From positions 1 through 10,841 of the forward strand of contig JAGHBN010000012.1 in the NCBI GenBank assembly GCA_021160985.1: a stretch of 10,841 nucleotides of DNA, in the 5' to 3' direction. Within the stretch, counting starts at the first letter, position 1; every line of letters begins with the position of its first letter. The translations under genes were made by a program, and so were the position numbers. Positions 5,403 to 10,841 of this stretch are shown in pieces. The notes under the pieces were generated by a model that saw nothing but the letters and a program-made list of their open reading frames with translations, did no database searches and had not been told where the DNA came from. This stretch comes from Thermococcus sp. (lineage in GTDB: Archaea > Methanobacteriota_B > Thermococci > Thermococcales > Thermococcaceae).

Positions 5403-7535
5403 TCAGCGGTACTTTCCGTCCAGCTGCATTCTTTTTATCTTTGAACTGATTCCTTTTATAGGCACGTAGTCTTCGCTGAGGATTTTTCCAGACCTGGTGT
5501 CTATCCTGCCGTAGTAATAGTTCCCCTCCCCCGCGAGCTTCATGACTATATAGCCCTCCTCCTCGTAGTGGGTTAGCCGCTCGATATGAAGTTTCTTCTC
5601 GCCGTACTTATTCATCACGTGTTCCATGAACATTTCCTTTATGGCCATCTCCGTGTGCCGCACTCTCTTCTCAAGAAGCTCCCCGGATGTCCTGTCAAGA
5701 ACCAGAACTCCTACGTAGTTGCTGCCCGAAAATTCAACCTCCCAGTTTTTACCGAGACTTATGGACTTAACGGAGGCATCCTCCTCTATTTCCTTGACCA
5801 GCTTCTCCGCAATCCCCTCAACGACATCTCTCTTGAGGATTCTGTCAATCTCCCGTATCAGCCGCCCGTCCTTGCTTATGAGAAGCTTGACATTGTGCTC
5901 CTCATCGTCAATCGTGAAGATGTACTCGAATTCGCCCTCTTCAACTTCCAGGACCTTGAGCTCCCCGTAGCGCTCCTTCAGCAGCTCGTGAGCCCTCTCC
6001 CGGGTTATCTCAACGAAGTAATCCAAGACGTCGCCGGCGAGCCCGTCCACATTCACCCTGACGATACCGTGCTTGCTCTCCGCTTCAAGCTCAATAAACT
6101 TGTGATCCTTTACGGAATAGGATTTGAGCTTCAGCCGTTTTACCGGGAAGTTTTCCTCGATGAGGGGCTTTACCCCCTTGAAGGCCTTCTTCGGCGGCAC
6201 GAGCTTTCTTACTTCCCTGTACTCAGCCTTCGTAAGATCAACCTCGACCACGACTATTCCCTTGGAAGTCTCTATGTCTACAACGAGCACTTTTCTCCCC
6301 CGCTCCATCCCAACAATCTTGCCCCGCGGGCAGGCCTTTTTGAGGAGCTCCTCCACAGCGTCATCGTTCATAAGCACGTCCGTGCCCAGGAGCCTTCCGG
6401 TGAACTTGTTGAAGGAAATCTCAAATCCGAACCTCCTGGTCTTCCCAACCACCTTGAGCTTCCAGCCGTCCGTTTGGACTTCCATAGACCCTATCTTCTC
6501 CCCCACCCTCTCTTCCACAAGCTCCCTGGCTGCGTTGAGGAAGTAGTCCTCCGGGAGGGGTTCGAGAGAGAAGTCGACCTTCCAGCTCCTGAGGTCAACC
6601 CTCGCCTCCCCGCGGTTGTCACCTACCTCGAGCTCCACGCGGGCCTCCCTGGGCACGTAAACCTTCTTCCTATCCACGACCTTTACCTTGAGTTCGGGAA
6701 CGTTGAGCTCCTGAGATGCTTTTCCCTTGAAAAAGAGAACTGCCTCGCTTGGACTGAGCACCACCTCGGTCTCCTTCTCCGTCGCGACGACTATGGAAAA
6801 GTCGTTCAGCATGGCCTTTCTAACCGCAGACTTCAGCTTCTCGTCGGAACTGCTCTTGACAACAATCTCATCCCTCGAAAACACCACGGCCCTATCCTTC
6901 TGGTCGCCGGCGCTCCAAGAAACCAGGTAGGCGGTTGAGAGGAGAAGCGTTAGATGTGATATTTCCACTTCTTCCCCCTTGACGGGATAGTGAGCCGTAA
7001 CGTAGCCCAGCACCTTCTTTTTTAGAGCGTCAGTTGAGAAGTCAAAAAGAAGGGGCGCGTCAAGCTCTATCGATGTCACCCCTTTCTTCCGAGCCATTTC
7101 TCGCCGAAACTCCTTGGCCCTCTCCAGAAGCTCTTCTGTGGGTTCGATACCATAGTTCTGGAAGAGGGCAGCGAGCCTCTTACCGTCCCAGGGCACTATC
7201 CTCCCCTTGTATTCACGGGTAATCAGAAGCCGAGCATCCTTGGTGAACCCGGCTGGAGAAACCAGTATCCCTCTGTCGGCCTTGTGCTTGTCGATAACAT
7301 CCGTAAACACGTTAACATCCTTGGACGTGGCCAGCCCCTTAGAGTGTAGGAGGATTACAAACTTCTCCATCCCGGAGATAGGGTCGTCCCTTATGGCCAC
7401 TATGTCGATGCCCCATTCACTCCTTTTCGGAACGCGCTCCTGCTCCCTGAAACCCATCCTGTTGAAAAGCTCTATTAAAGCCCCACTCAGAAAGTCCCTT
7501 GATGCCACCATTACAAGTTCACGAGTCCACCCCAT
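5403..7535 (-). CDS. Mrr-like restriction endonuclease domain fused to tandem PepSY-like repeats
   Basis: A 710-residue protein with no signal peptide. Residues 10-130 resemble the Mrr_cat branch of the PD-(D/E)xK nucleases: helix with IELFNRMGF (21-29), GID with D44, core strand FVILLHSKG (59-67), then KADRGILVSPAGFTKDAR (85-102) and IVPWDGKRL (113-121), all in family order. The usual Q/E before x-K is H64 (H-S-K66), so cleavage activity is uncertain. Residues about 170-325 form a mixed alpha/beta linker region. From 329 to the end about six units of 50-65 residues repeat the pattern helix, two to three strands and a final 'V-x-x-D-x-x-(S/T)-G-x-(L/I)-L', clearest at 357-383, 597-621 and 660-686; this resembles PepSY modules. 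The start ATG 7535 has GGTGGT 4 nt before it; GTG 7544 lies inside that site. A DNA-directed nuclease or sensor role is inferred from the N terminus only. Confidence 0.8.
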   Translation of the reverse strand: MGWTRELVMVASRDFLSGALIELFNRMGFREQERVPKRSEWGIDIVAIRDDPISGMEKFVILLHSKGLATSKDVNVFTDVIDKHKADRGILVSPAGFTKDARLLITREYKGRIVPWDGKRLAALFQNYGIEPTEELLERAKEFRREMARKKGVTSIELDAPLLFDFSTDALKKKVLGYVTAHYPVKGEEVEISHLTLLLSTAYLVSWSAGDQKDRAVVFSRDEIVVKSSSDEKLKSAVRKAMLNDFSIVVATEKETEVVLSPSEAVLFFKGKASQELNVPELKVKVVDRKKVYVPREARVELEVGDNRGEARVDLRSWKVDFSLEPLPEDYFLNAARELVEERVGEKIGSMEVQTDGWKLKVVGKTRRFGFEISFNKFTGRLLGTDVLMNDDAVEELLKKACPRGKIVGMERGRKVLVVDIETSKGIVVVEVDLTKAEYREVRKLVPPKKAFKGVKPLIEENFPVKRLKLKSYSVKDHKFIELEAESKHGIVRVNVDGLAGDVLDYFVEITRERAHELLKERYGELKVLEVEEGEFEYIFTIDDEEHNVKLLISKDGRLIREIDRILKRDVVEGIAEKLVKEIEEDASVKSISLGKNWEVEFSGSNYVGVLVLDRTSGELLEKRVRHTEMAIKEMFMEHVMNKYGEKKLHIERLTHYEEEGYIVMKLAGEGNYYYGRIDTRSGKILSEDYVPIKGISSKIKRMQLDGKYR
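5427..5444 (+). terminator. T-run inside the opposing gene, likely terminator for the 4779-5402 gene
   Basis: CATTCTTTTTATCTTTG follows the + strand stop by about 25 nt, inside the 3' coding end of the convergent gene, where its complement encodes Lys/Ile-rich residues. With no intergenic DNA between the stops, termination must occur here. The minus-strand transcript has a similar run, CGGTTTTTCC, at about 5341-5350 on the other side. Confidence 0.4.
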
Positions 7536-7539
7536 GAAA

Positions 7540-7545
7540 ACCACC
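7540..7545 (-). promoter_or_regulatory. Ribosome binding site GGTGGT of the endonuclease-like gene
   Basis: On the minus strand GGTGGT ends 4 nt before ATG 7535, the same arrangement as the other genes here. It argues against the GTG start at 7544, which overlaps the site. Confidence 0.7.
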
Positions 7546-7584
7546 GCAAAGAGTCATCGAGTATCAATAGAGATAAGTCCAAAC

Positions 7585-7600
7585 TCTATAAAAATTCTTC
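7585..7600 (-). promoter_or_regulatory. BRE/TATA promoter of the endonuclease-like gene
   Basis: Read on the minus strand this is GAAGAATTTTTATAG: a purine-rich BRE and a TATA element (TTTTTATA, 7593-7586). The usual spacing predicts a start near 7560-7565 and a leader of roughly 25 nt up to ATG 7535. Confidence 0.6.
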
Positions 7601-7607
7601 CCCGGAT

Positions 7608-7624
7608 TATCACTGAAAGTGTCC
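7608..7624. promoter_or_regulatory. Thermococcales glycolytic motif (TGM), candidate Tgr/TrmBL1 site
   Basis: TATCACTGAAAGTGTCC matches the known consensus TATCAC-N5-GTGATA at 9 of 12 fixed positions: the left half is perfect and the right half is GTG followed by TCC. The sugar-responsive regulator Tgr (TrmBL1) represses glycolytic genes when the motif lies downstream of the TATA box and activates gluconeogenic genes when it lies just upstream. Here it ends 1-2 nt before the pgk BRE, the activating position. This fits the gluconeogenic role of Pgk in Thermococcales, which use GAPOR for glycolysis. The motif is seen directly; binding is inferred. Confidence 0.7.
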
Positions 7625-7625
7625 A

Positions 7626-7640
7626 AAATAAGCTTTTAAC
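7626..7640 (+). promoter_or_regulatory. BRE/TATA promoter of pgk
   Basis: AAATAAGCTTTTAAC contains a BRE-like AAATAAG and a TATA element (CTTTTAA, 7633-7639). A start is expected near 7660, just before the GGTGGT ribosome binding site at 7663-7668 and ATG 7672, so the leader is about 10 nt. Confidence 0.65.
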
Positions 7641-7671
7641 TGGGCAATTTTTACAGGGAAATGGTGGTGAG

Positions 7672-8907
7672 ATGTTCAGACTCGGAGACTTTGACTACCA
7701 CGGCAAGACAGTCTTTCTCCGCATCGACGTCAACTCCCCCGTAAAGGACGGAAAAATCATCAGCGATGCCCGGTTTAAGGCAGTTCTGCCGACACTCCTG
7801 TACCTCCTGGAGCACGGTGCAAAGGTCGTCATCGGGACCCACCAGAGCAAACCGTACAAAGGGGACTATATAACAACGGAACAACATGCCGAGATTCTGA
7901 GCAGTCTCCTCGGGCAGGAAGTTGAATACGTGGAAGACATCTTTGGGAAGTACGCACGCGAGAGGATAAGAGCCCTAAAACCCGGTGAGGCCCTGATCCT
8001 GGAGAACCTCCGCTTTTCGGCAGAGGAGGTATTTTACAAGTCGCTTGAGGAGTGCGAGAGAACCTTTTTCGTCAAGAAGCTCTCACCGCTGATTGACTAC
8101 GTCGTTAACGACGCCTTTGCAGCAGCCCACCGCTCCCAGCCGTCCCTAGTTGGCTTCGCGCGTCTGAAGCCCATGATAGTGGGGTACCTCATGGAAAGGG
8201 AGGTAAAAGCGCTCACCAAGGCGTATGAAACCGGAGAGAAACCGAGGGTCTACGTGCTCGGCGGTGCAAAGGTTGACGACTCACTGAAGGTTGCCGAGAA
8301 CGTCCTCAGAAAAGGAAGGGCGGACCTAATCCTCACCGGAGGGCTGGTCGGCCAGGTCTTTACACTCGCCAAAGGGTTCCACCTCGGGGACACGAATATC
8401 GAGTTTATGGAGAAAAAGGGAATTCTGGAGCTCGTTGACTGGGCTGAAGACATCTTGGACGAGTTCTACCCATGCGTGAGGACTCCGGTTGATTTTGCAG
8501 TTGATAAAAACGGTGAACGCGTCGAGGTTGACCTTCTGAGTGAGGAGAAGTGGCTGTTCGATGAGTACCCGATACTTGACATAGGCGCGAGAACCGTTGA
8601 GAAGTACCGCGAGGTGCTAATGGAAGCGAAGATAATAGTCGCCAACGGGCCGATGGGCGTCTTCGAGCGCGAGGAGTTCGCCCTCGGAACGGTGGGCGTC
8701 TTCAGGGCGATAGGGGAAAGTCCCGCCTTCAGCGTCGTCGGGGGAGGTCACTCGATAGCGAGCATATACCAGCACAACATAGGGGGCATAAGCCACGTCT
8801 CCACCGGCGGCGGCGCGATGCTGAGCTTCTTCGCGGGTGAAAAGCTCCCGGTTCTGGAGGCGTTCAGGATCAGCTACGAGAGGTTCAGGGGAGTGCTTGG
8901 AGGGTGA
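7672..8907 (+). CDS. pgk: Phosphoglycerate kinase
   Basis: Cytoplasmic enzyme interconverting 3-phosphoglycerate plus ATP and 1,3-bisphosphoglycerate plus ADP. In Thermococcales it serves mainly gluconeogenesis, because ferredoxin-linked GAPOR bypasses this step in glycolysis. The protein has 411 residues, the usual archaeal length. Substrate-side motifs are RIDVN (17-21), THQSKP (56-61), ENLRF (111-115) and AAHRSQPS (151-158). Nucleotide-side motifs are GGAKVDDS (197-204), GPMGVFE (326-332), GGGHS (357-361) and the glycine-rich STGGGA (377-382). All expected catalytic segments are present. The open frame runs upstream to 7207, but ATG 7672 has GGTGGT 3 nt before it and starts the conserved fold, so the upstream part is not translated. 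It is divergent from the endonuclease-like gene and probably under Tgr control through the motif at 7608-7624. Confidence 0.98.
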   Translation: MFRLGDFDYHGKTVFLRIDVNSPVKDGKIISDARFKAVLPTLLYLLEHGAKVVIGTHQSKPYKGDYITTEQHAEILSSLLGQEVEYVEDIFGKYARERIRALKPGEALILENLRFSAEEVFYKSLEECERTFFVKKLSPLIDYVVNDAFAAAHRSQPSLVGFARLKPMIVGYLMEREVKALTKAYETGEKPRVYVLGGAKVDDSLKVAENVLRKGRADLILTGGLVGQVFTLAKGFHLGDTNIEFMEKKGILELVDWAEDILDEFYPCVRTPVDFAVDKNGERVEVDLLSEEKWLFDEYPILDIGARTVEKYREVLMEAKIIVANGPMGVFEREEFALGTVGVFRAIGESPAFSVVGGGHSIASIYQHNIGGISHVSTGGGAMLSFFAGEKLPVLEAFRISYERFRGVLGG

Positions 8908-9450
8908 TCAATCCCTTCCTGTTTTCTTGTAAAGCCTCCTGTACACACTCCTGAGCTGAAAAACCATTATAACCGCGTAGAGCACCGCGAAGGATTTCAA
9001 GGGGAAGTGGCCGTCGAAGGAGTGATCCAGGAGTGCGATGACTCCAACCACGGTGACGTAAGTTAGCAGGACGTTCAGAAGAGCCGCCCTTGTGGAACCC
9101 AGCCGGTAGGCAAGCCACAAAGAGAAGGTGGCATCGAACCGGACGAGCCATTCCAGCTTAAAGTGTTCATCCGGGTCCACCTCCACCGAGTAGACATCCT
9201 CCTCAAGTTTCTTCCTCGAGATATAGGCCAGCAAACCGGTCACAATCAAGGCAGCAAAGGACAGGAGAACGAGCGAGAGGTAATCGAACACTGCGCCGAT
9301 TGCCATGAAAATCATTGAGAGAGTGAATGACATATAAACCGCGAGGGAGCTCTCAGAGAGCCGTCCCCTTCTAAAGAGGTAAGCAGGATAGATGCCGAAG
9401 TATGGAACGGATGCCATGAGCAGGAGACCCGCGAGTGTTATCTCATCCAT
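8908..9450 (-). CDS. Small integral membrane protein, function unknown
   Basis: A 180-residue protein that I do not recognise. It has about five hydrophobic segments: roughly 5-26, 36-55, 57-78, 122-141 and 151-169. A hydrophilic, acidic loop (about 79-120, with VEVDPDEHFKLEW) lies between segments 3 and 4. The C terminus is strongly basic (RSVYRRLYKK) and probably cytoplasmic. The start is ATG 9450, the first start codon in the open frame, with a stop only a few codons upstream. Only a weak GCGGA precedes it, and the promoter spacing leaves a leader of about 8 nt. Its stop abuts that of pgk. The gene has its own promoter and lies downstream of an ABC-2 exporter operon on the same strand, but nothing shows that it is part of that transporter. 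Confidence 0.8.
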   Translation of the reverse strand: MDEITLAGLLLMASVPYFGIYPAYLFRRGRLSESSLAVYMSFTLSMIFMAIGAVFDYLSLVLLSFAALIVTGLLAYISRKKLEEDVYSVEVDPDEHFKLEWLVRFDATFSLWLAYRLGSTRAALLNVLLTYVTVVGVIALLDHSFDGHFPLKSFAVLYAVIMVFQLRSVYRRLYKKTGRD

Positions 9451-9477
9451 TCCGCATCATGCTGTTAAAACCCGCAT

Positions 9478-9494
9478 AAATTAAAAAGATTTCG
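9478..9494 (-). promoter_or_regulatory. BRE/TATA promoter of the membrane-protein gene
   Basis: Read on the minus strand, CGAAATCTTTTTAATTT holds a BRE-like CGAAA and a TATA element (CTTTTTAAT, 9488-9480). The expected start is near 9458, leaving a leader of about 8 nt before ATG 9450. Confidence 0.55.
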
Positions 9495-9495
9495 A

Positions 9496-9513
9496 TTAAA
9501 GAGAAAAACAGGG
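9496..9513 (-). terminator. T-rich terminator after the ABC-2 permease gene
   Basis: Just after the permease stop the minus strand reads CCCTGTTTTTCTCTTTAAT, a T-run with no strong stem. It lies immediately upstream of the promoter of the next gene, so it separates the exporter operon from the membrane-protein gene. Confidence 0.55.
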
Positions 9514-9523
9514 GGAGCGCTCA

Positions 9524-10294
9524 TCACCCTATCGTGGTCCTCTCGAACTCGACCATCGCCAGCCCGACGAGTATGGCAGCCAAAACGGCAAGCACGCCGA
9601 TATCAATGCCGAGCGAGAACCTTGCCACATTTGCTCCAACAAGGAAGTGCCTCGCCCCGTCCACCGCGTAGGTGAGCGGGTTGACGTAGGCGAGGGCTTT
9701 CATCCACCCTGGCATTGTCTCTATCGGGTAGATTGCGCCGCTCAGGAAGGTCAGCGGGAGCATGAGAACCATCATTATCATCTGGAAGCCTTCCATGCTC
9801 TCCATCCTCAGGGCGAGGCTGACGCCGAAGCCGGAGAAGGCCATAGCTAAGAGAAAGCCCACCCCAAGCGCCGGGAGGAAGCCGCTGAGCTTCAGGTTCT
9901 CCGCGAGGAGGAAGGTTAGCGCGAGGATTATGGCTCCCTGTGTAAGCGTGACGAGTGAGTCCCCGATTATGCGTCCTAAGATGCTCTCCTTCCGCGAGGC
10001 AGGAGCGACGAGAACCTCCTTGAGGAAGCCGAACTGCTTGTCCCAGATGACGCTAACCCCCGCAACGAAGCTCTGGTTGAAGACCGTCATGGCGAAGATA
10101 CCCGGGGCCAGGAACGTGAGGTAATCCACGCCCCCAAAGACCGTCCTCGCCATGGGGTTGTCGAAGACCTTGCTCCAGCCCATTCCGAAGAAGACGAGCC
10201 AAAGGAGCGGGTTGATTATCATTCCAGCGACCCTCGACCTCGCCCTCGCAAACCTCTTCAGCTGCCTGTAGGCCATCGTTGTAAGTGCCTCCAT
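9524..10294 (-). CDS. ABC-2 type exporter permease
   Basis: Membrane subunit of an ABC-2 type exporter (DrrB/NodJ-like). It has 256 residues with about six membrane segments, near 24-42, 58-80, 113-132, 140-162, 172-192 and 231-250. Family hallmarks are the cytoplasmic loop with GFLKEVLVAPASRKESILG (89-107) and the ABC-2 signature region from LSGAIYPIETMP (184-195) to NPLTYAVDGAR (205-215). It pairs with the ATPase encoded 4 bp upstream to export an unknown substrate; drugs, lipids and polysaccharides are all handled by relatives. The start ATG 10294 has a strong GGAGGTGA ribosome binding site that overlaps the ATPase stop codon, so translation is coupled. A terminator-like T-run follows the stop. 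Confidence 0.93.
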   Translation of the reverse strand: MEALTTMAYRQLKRFARARSRVAGMIINPLLWLVFFGMGWSKVFDNPMARTVFGGVDYLTFLAPGIFAMTVFNQSFVAGVSVIWDKQFGFLKEVLVAPASRKESILGRIIGDSLVTLTQGAIILALTFLLAENLKLSGFLPALGVGFLLAMAFSGFGVSLALRMESMEGFQMIMMVLMLPLTFLSGAIYPIETMPGWMKALAYVNPLTYAVDGARHFLVGANVARFSLGIDIGVLAVLAAILVGLAMVEFERTTIG

Positions 10295-10298
10295 GCCC

Positions 10299-10306
10299 TC
10301 ACCTCC
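10299..10306 (-). promoter_or_regulatory. Ribosome binding site GGAGGTGA made from the ATPase's last codons
   Basis: On the minus strand the ATPase gene ends ATG AGG AGG AGG TGA. Its final Arg codons and stop together form the GGAGGTGA site for the permease ATG at 10294, 4 nt further on. Confidence 0.8.
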
Positions 10307-10841
10307 TCCTCATTCTAACGAAGGCTGCCATCGGGTTCTCCGTGCCCTCGTCCCTTATCTCCCTCCCCGTCAGGTGGAGGAAGACGTCGTTGAGCGTCGG
10401 CCTGTGGTAGGTCACCTCAAGGATTTTGATACCCTTCTTGCTGACCAGCTCAAAGAGCCTTGGGAGGGCCTCTGCGGCGTTCTCAACTTCGAGGGCCACC
10501 CTGCCGTCCGCGAGAACCCTGCACCCTCTTATAAACTCGGCCTTGATACACCTCAGCTCTTCGGGCGCTTCGAGCCTGAGGTAGATCACATCGTTGCCCA
10601 CGAGCTTCTTCAGCTCTTCCGCCGTTCCCTCGGCGATTATCTTCCCGTGGTCTATTATCGCTATCCTGTCCGCTAACTGCTCCGCCTCGTCCATGTAGTG
10701 CGTCGTGAGGAAGATGGTCATGTTGTGCTCCTCCTTCATCGCCTTTATGTAGTCCCAGATGTGGGCCCTCGTCTGCGGGTCGAGGCCTATCGTCGGCTCG
10801 TCGAGGAAAAGCACCTCCGGCTCGTGGAGGAGGGAGCGCGC
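10299..10841 (-). CDS. ABC-2 exporter ATP-binding protein (N-terminal part outside the window)
   Basis: ATPase of the DrrA/CcmA-like group that drives the ABC-2 permease encoded next. The frame is open to the right edge, past the GTG at 10814, so the gene starts outside the window; 180 residues are visible and Walker A is not among them. Visible parts are the end of the signature helix (ARSLLHEPE), Walker B VLFLDEP, D-loop TIGLDPQTR and switch histidine in LTTHYMDEAEQLADR. The typical IIDHGKIIAEGTAEELK segment follows, then a C-terminal accessory domain of about 90 residues (DUF4162-like, ending in TLNDVFLHLTGR). The tail is RMRRR, and its codons double as the permease ribosome binding site. 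The substrate is unknown. Confidence 0.94.
   Translation of the reverse strand, partial: ARSLLHEPEVLFLDEPTIGLDPQTRAHIWDYIKAMKEEHNMTIFLTTHYMDEAEQLADRIAIIDHGKIIAEGTAEELKKLVGNDVIYLRLEAPEELRCIKAEFIRGCRVLADGRVALEVENAAEALPRLFELVSKKGIKILEVTYHRPTLNDVFLHLTGREIRDEGTENPMAAFVRMRRR

Noticed and set aside
5586..6938. A 450-codon open frame on the + strand, opposite the endonuclease-like gene
   Set aside because: It is the antisense of a well-supported protein with recognisable domains. Its translation has no family resemblance, and there is no promoter or ribosome binding site. High GC at third positions readily leaves such frames open.
7207..7671. Upstream extension of the pgk reading frame
   Set aside because: The open frame continues upstream by 155 codons, but the ribosome binding site at 7663-7668, the promoter at 7626-7640 and the normal enzyme length all place the start at ATG 7672. 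The extension overlaps the divergent gene's 5' end antisense.
1..10841. Defence island, CRISPR array or mobile element
   Set aside because: No spaced direct repeats, transposase, integrase, methyltransferase or terminal inverted repeats are visible. The single Mrr-like domain is not enough to call a restriction system.

Overview
The window looks like a chromosome segment of a hyperthermophilic archaeon of the order Thermococcales, most likely Thermococcus. Four things point there: an archaeal-type phosphoglycerate kinase; BRE/TATA promoters of the TTTTTAAA or CTTATAA kind; short leaders with GGTGGT or GGAGGTGA ribosome binding sites 3-4 nt before ATG; and a surface protein ending in Cys-Gly-Pro, a hydrophobic stretch and an Arg/Lys tail, the CGP-CTERM signal known from Thermococcales. 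Coding is dense. The largest gap is about 170 bp, and I see no rRNA, tRNA, CRISPR array or insertion sequence.

Left part (1-4610, all + strand): the 3' part of an ABC importer permease gene and its coupled ATPase gene (iron(III)/phosphonate/spermidine-like class); a DUF447-type predicted flavin-binding protein; and a large secreted metallophosphoesterase anchored through its C terminus. The importer and the phosphoesterase both act at the cell surface, but a functional link between them is only inferred.

Middle (4611-7671): a Thermococcales-type hypothetical protein (+) converges on a large minus-strand gene with an Mrr-like restriction-endonuclease domain followed by about six tandem PepSY-like alpha/beta repeats. 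The two stop codons abut exactly. The hypothetical gene's TATA box sits between the arms of a perfect 9-bp inverted repeat, and its transcript is probably leaderless. The endonuclease-repeat fusion is the most unusual protein here.

Right part (7545-10841): the endonuclease gene and pgk are divergent. Their shared spacer holds a recognisable copy of the Thermococcales glycolytic motif (TATCAC-N5-GTGATA, bound by Tgr/TrmBL1), directly upstream of the pgk BRE/TATA. That is the position associated with activation of gluconeogenic genes. pgk converges on a small membrane-protein gene, again with abutting stop codons in TGATCA. Upstream of that gene on the minus strand lies an ABC-2 exporter operon: an ATPase (5' end outside the window) coupled to a permease whose ribosome binding site is built from the ATPase's last Arg codons and stop.

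Nothing here is a clearly new defence island. The items most worth a second look are the Mrr/PepSY-like fusion, the palindrome around the TATA box at about 4755, and the shared regulatory region at 7560-7660.
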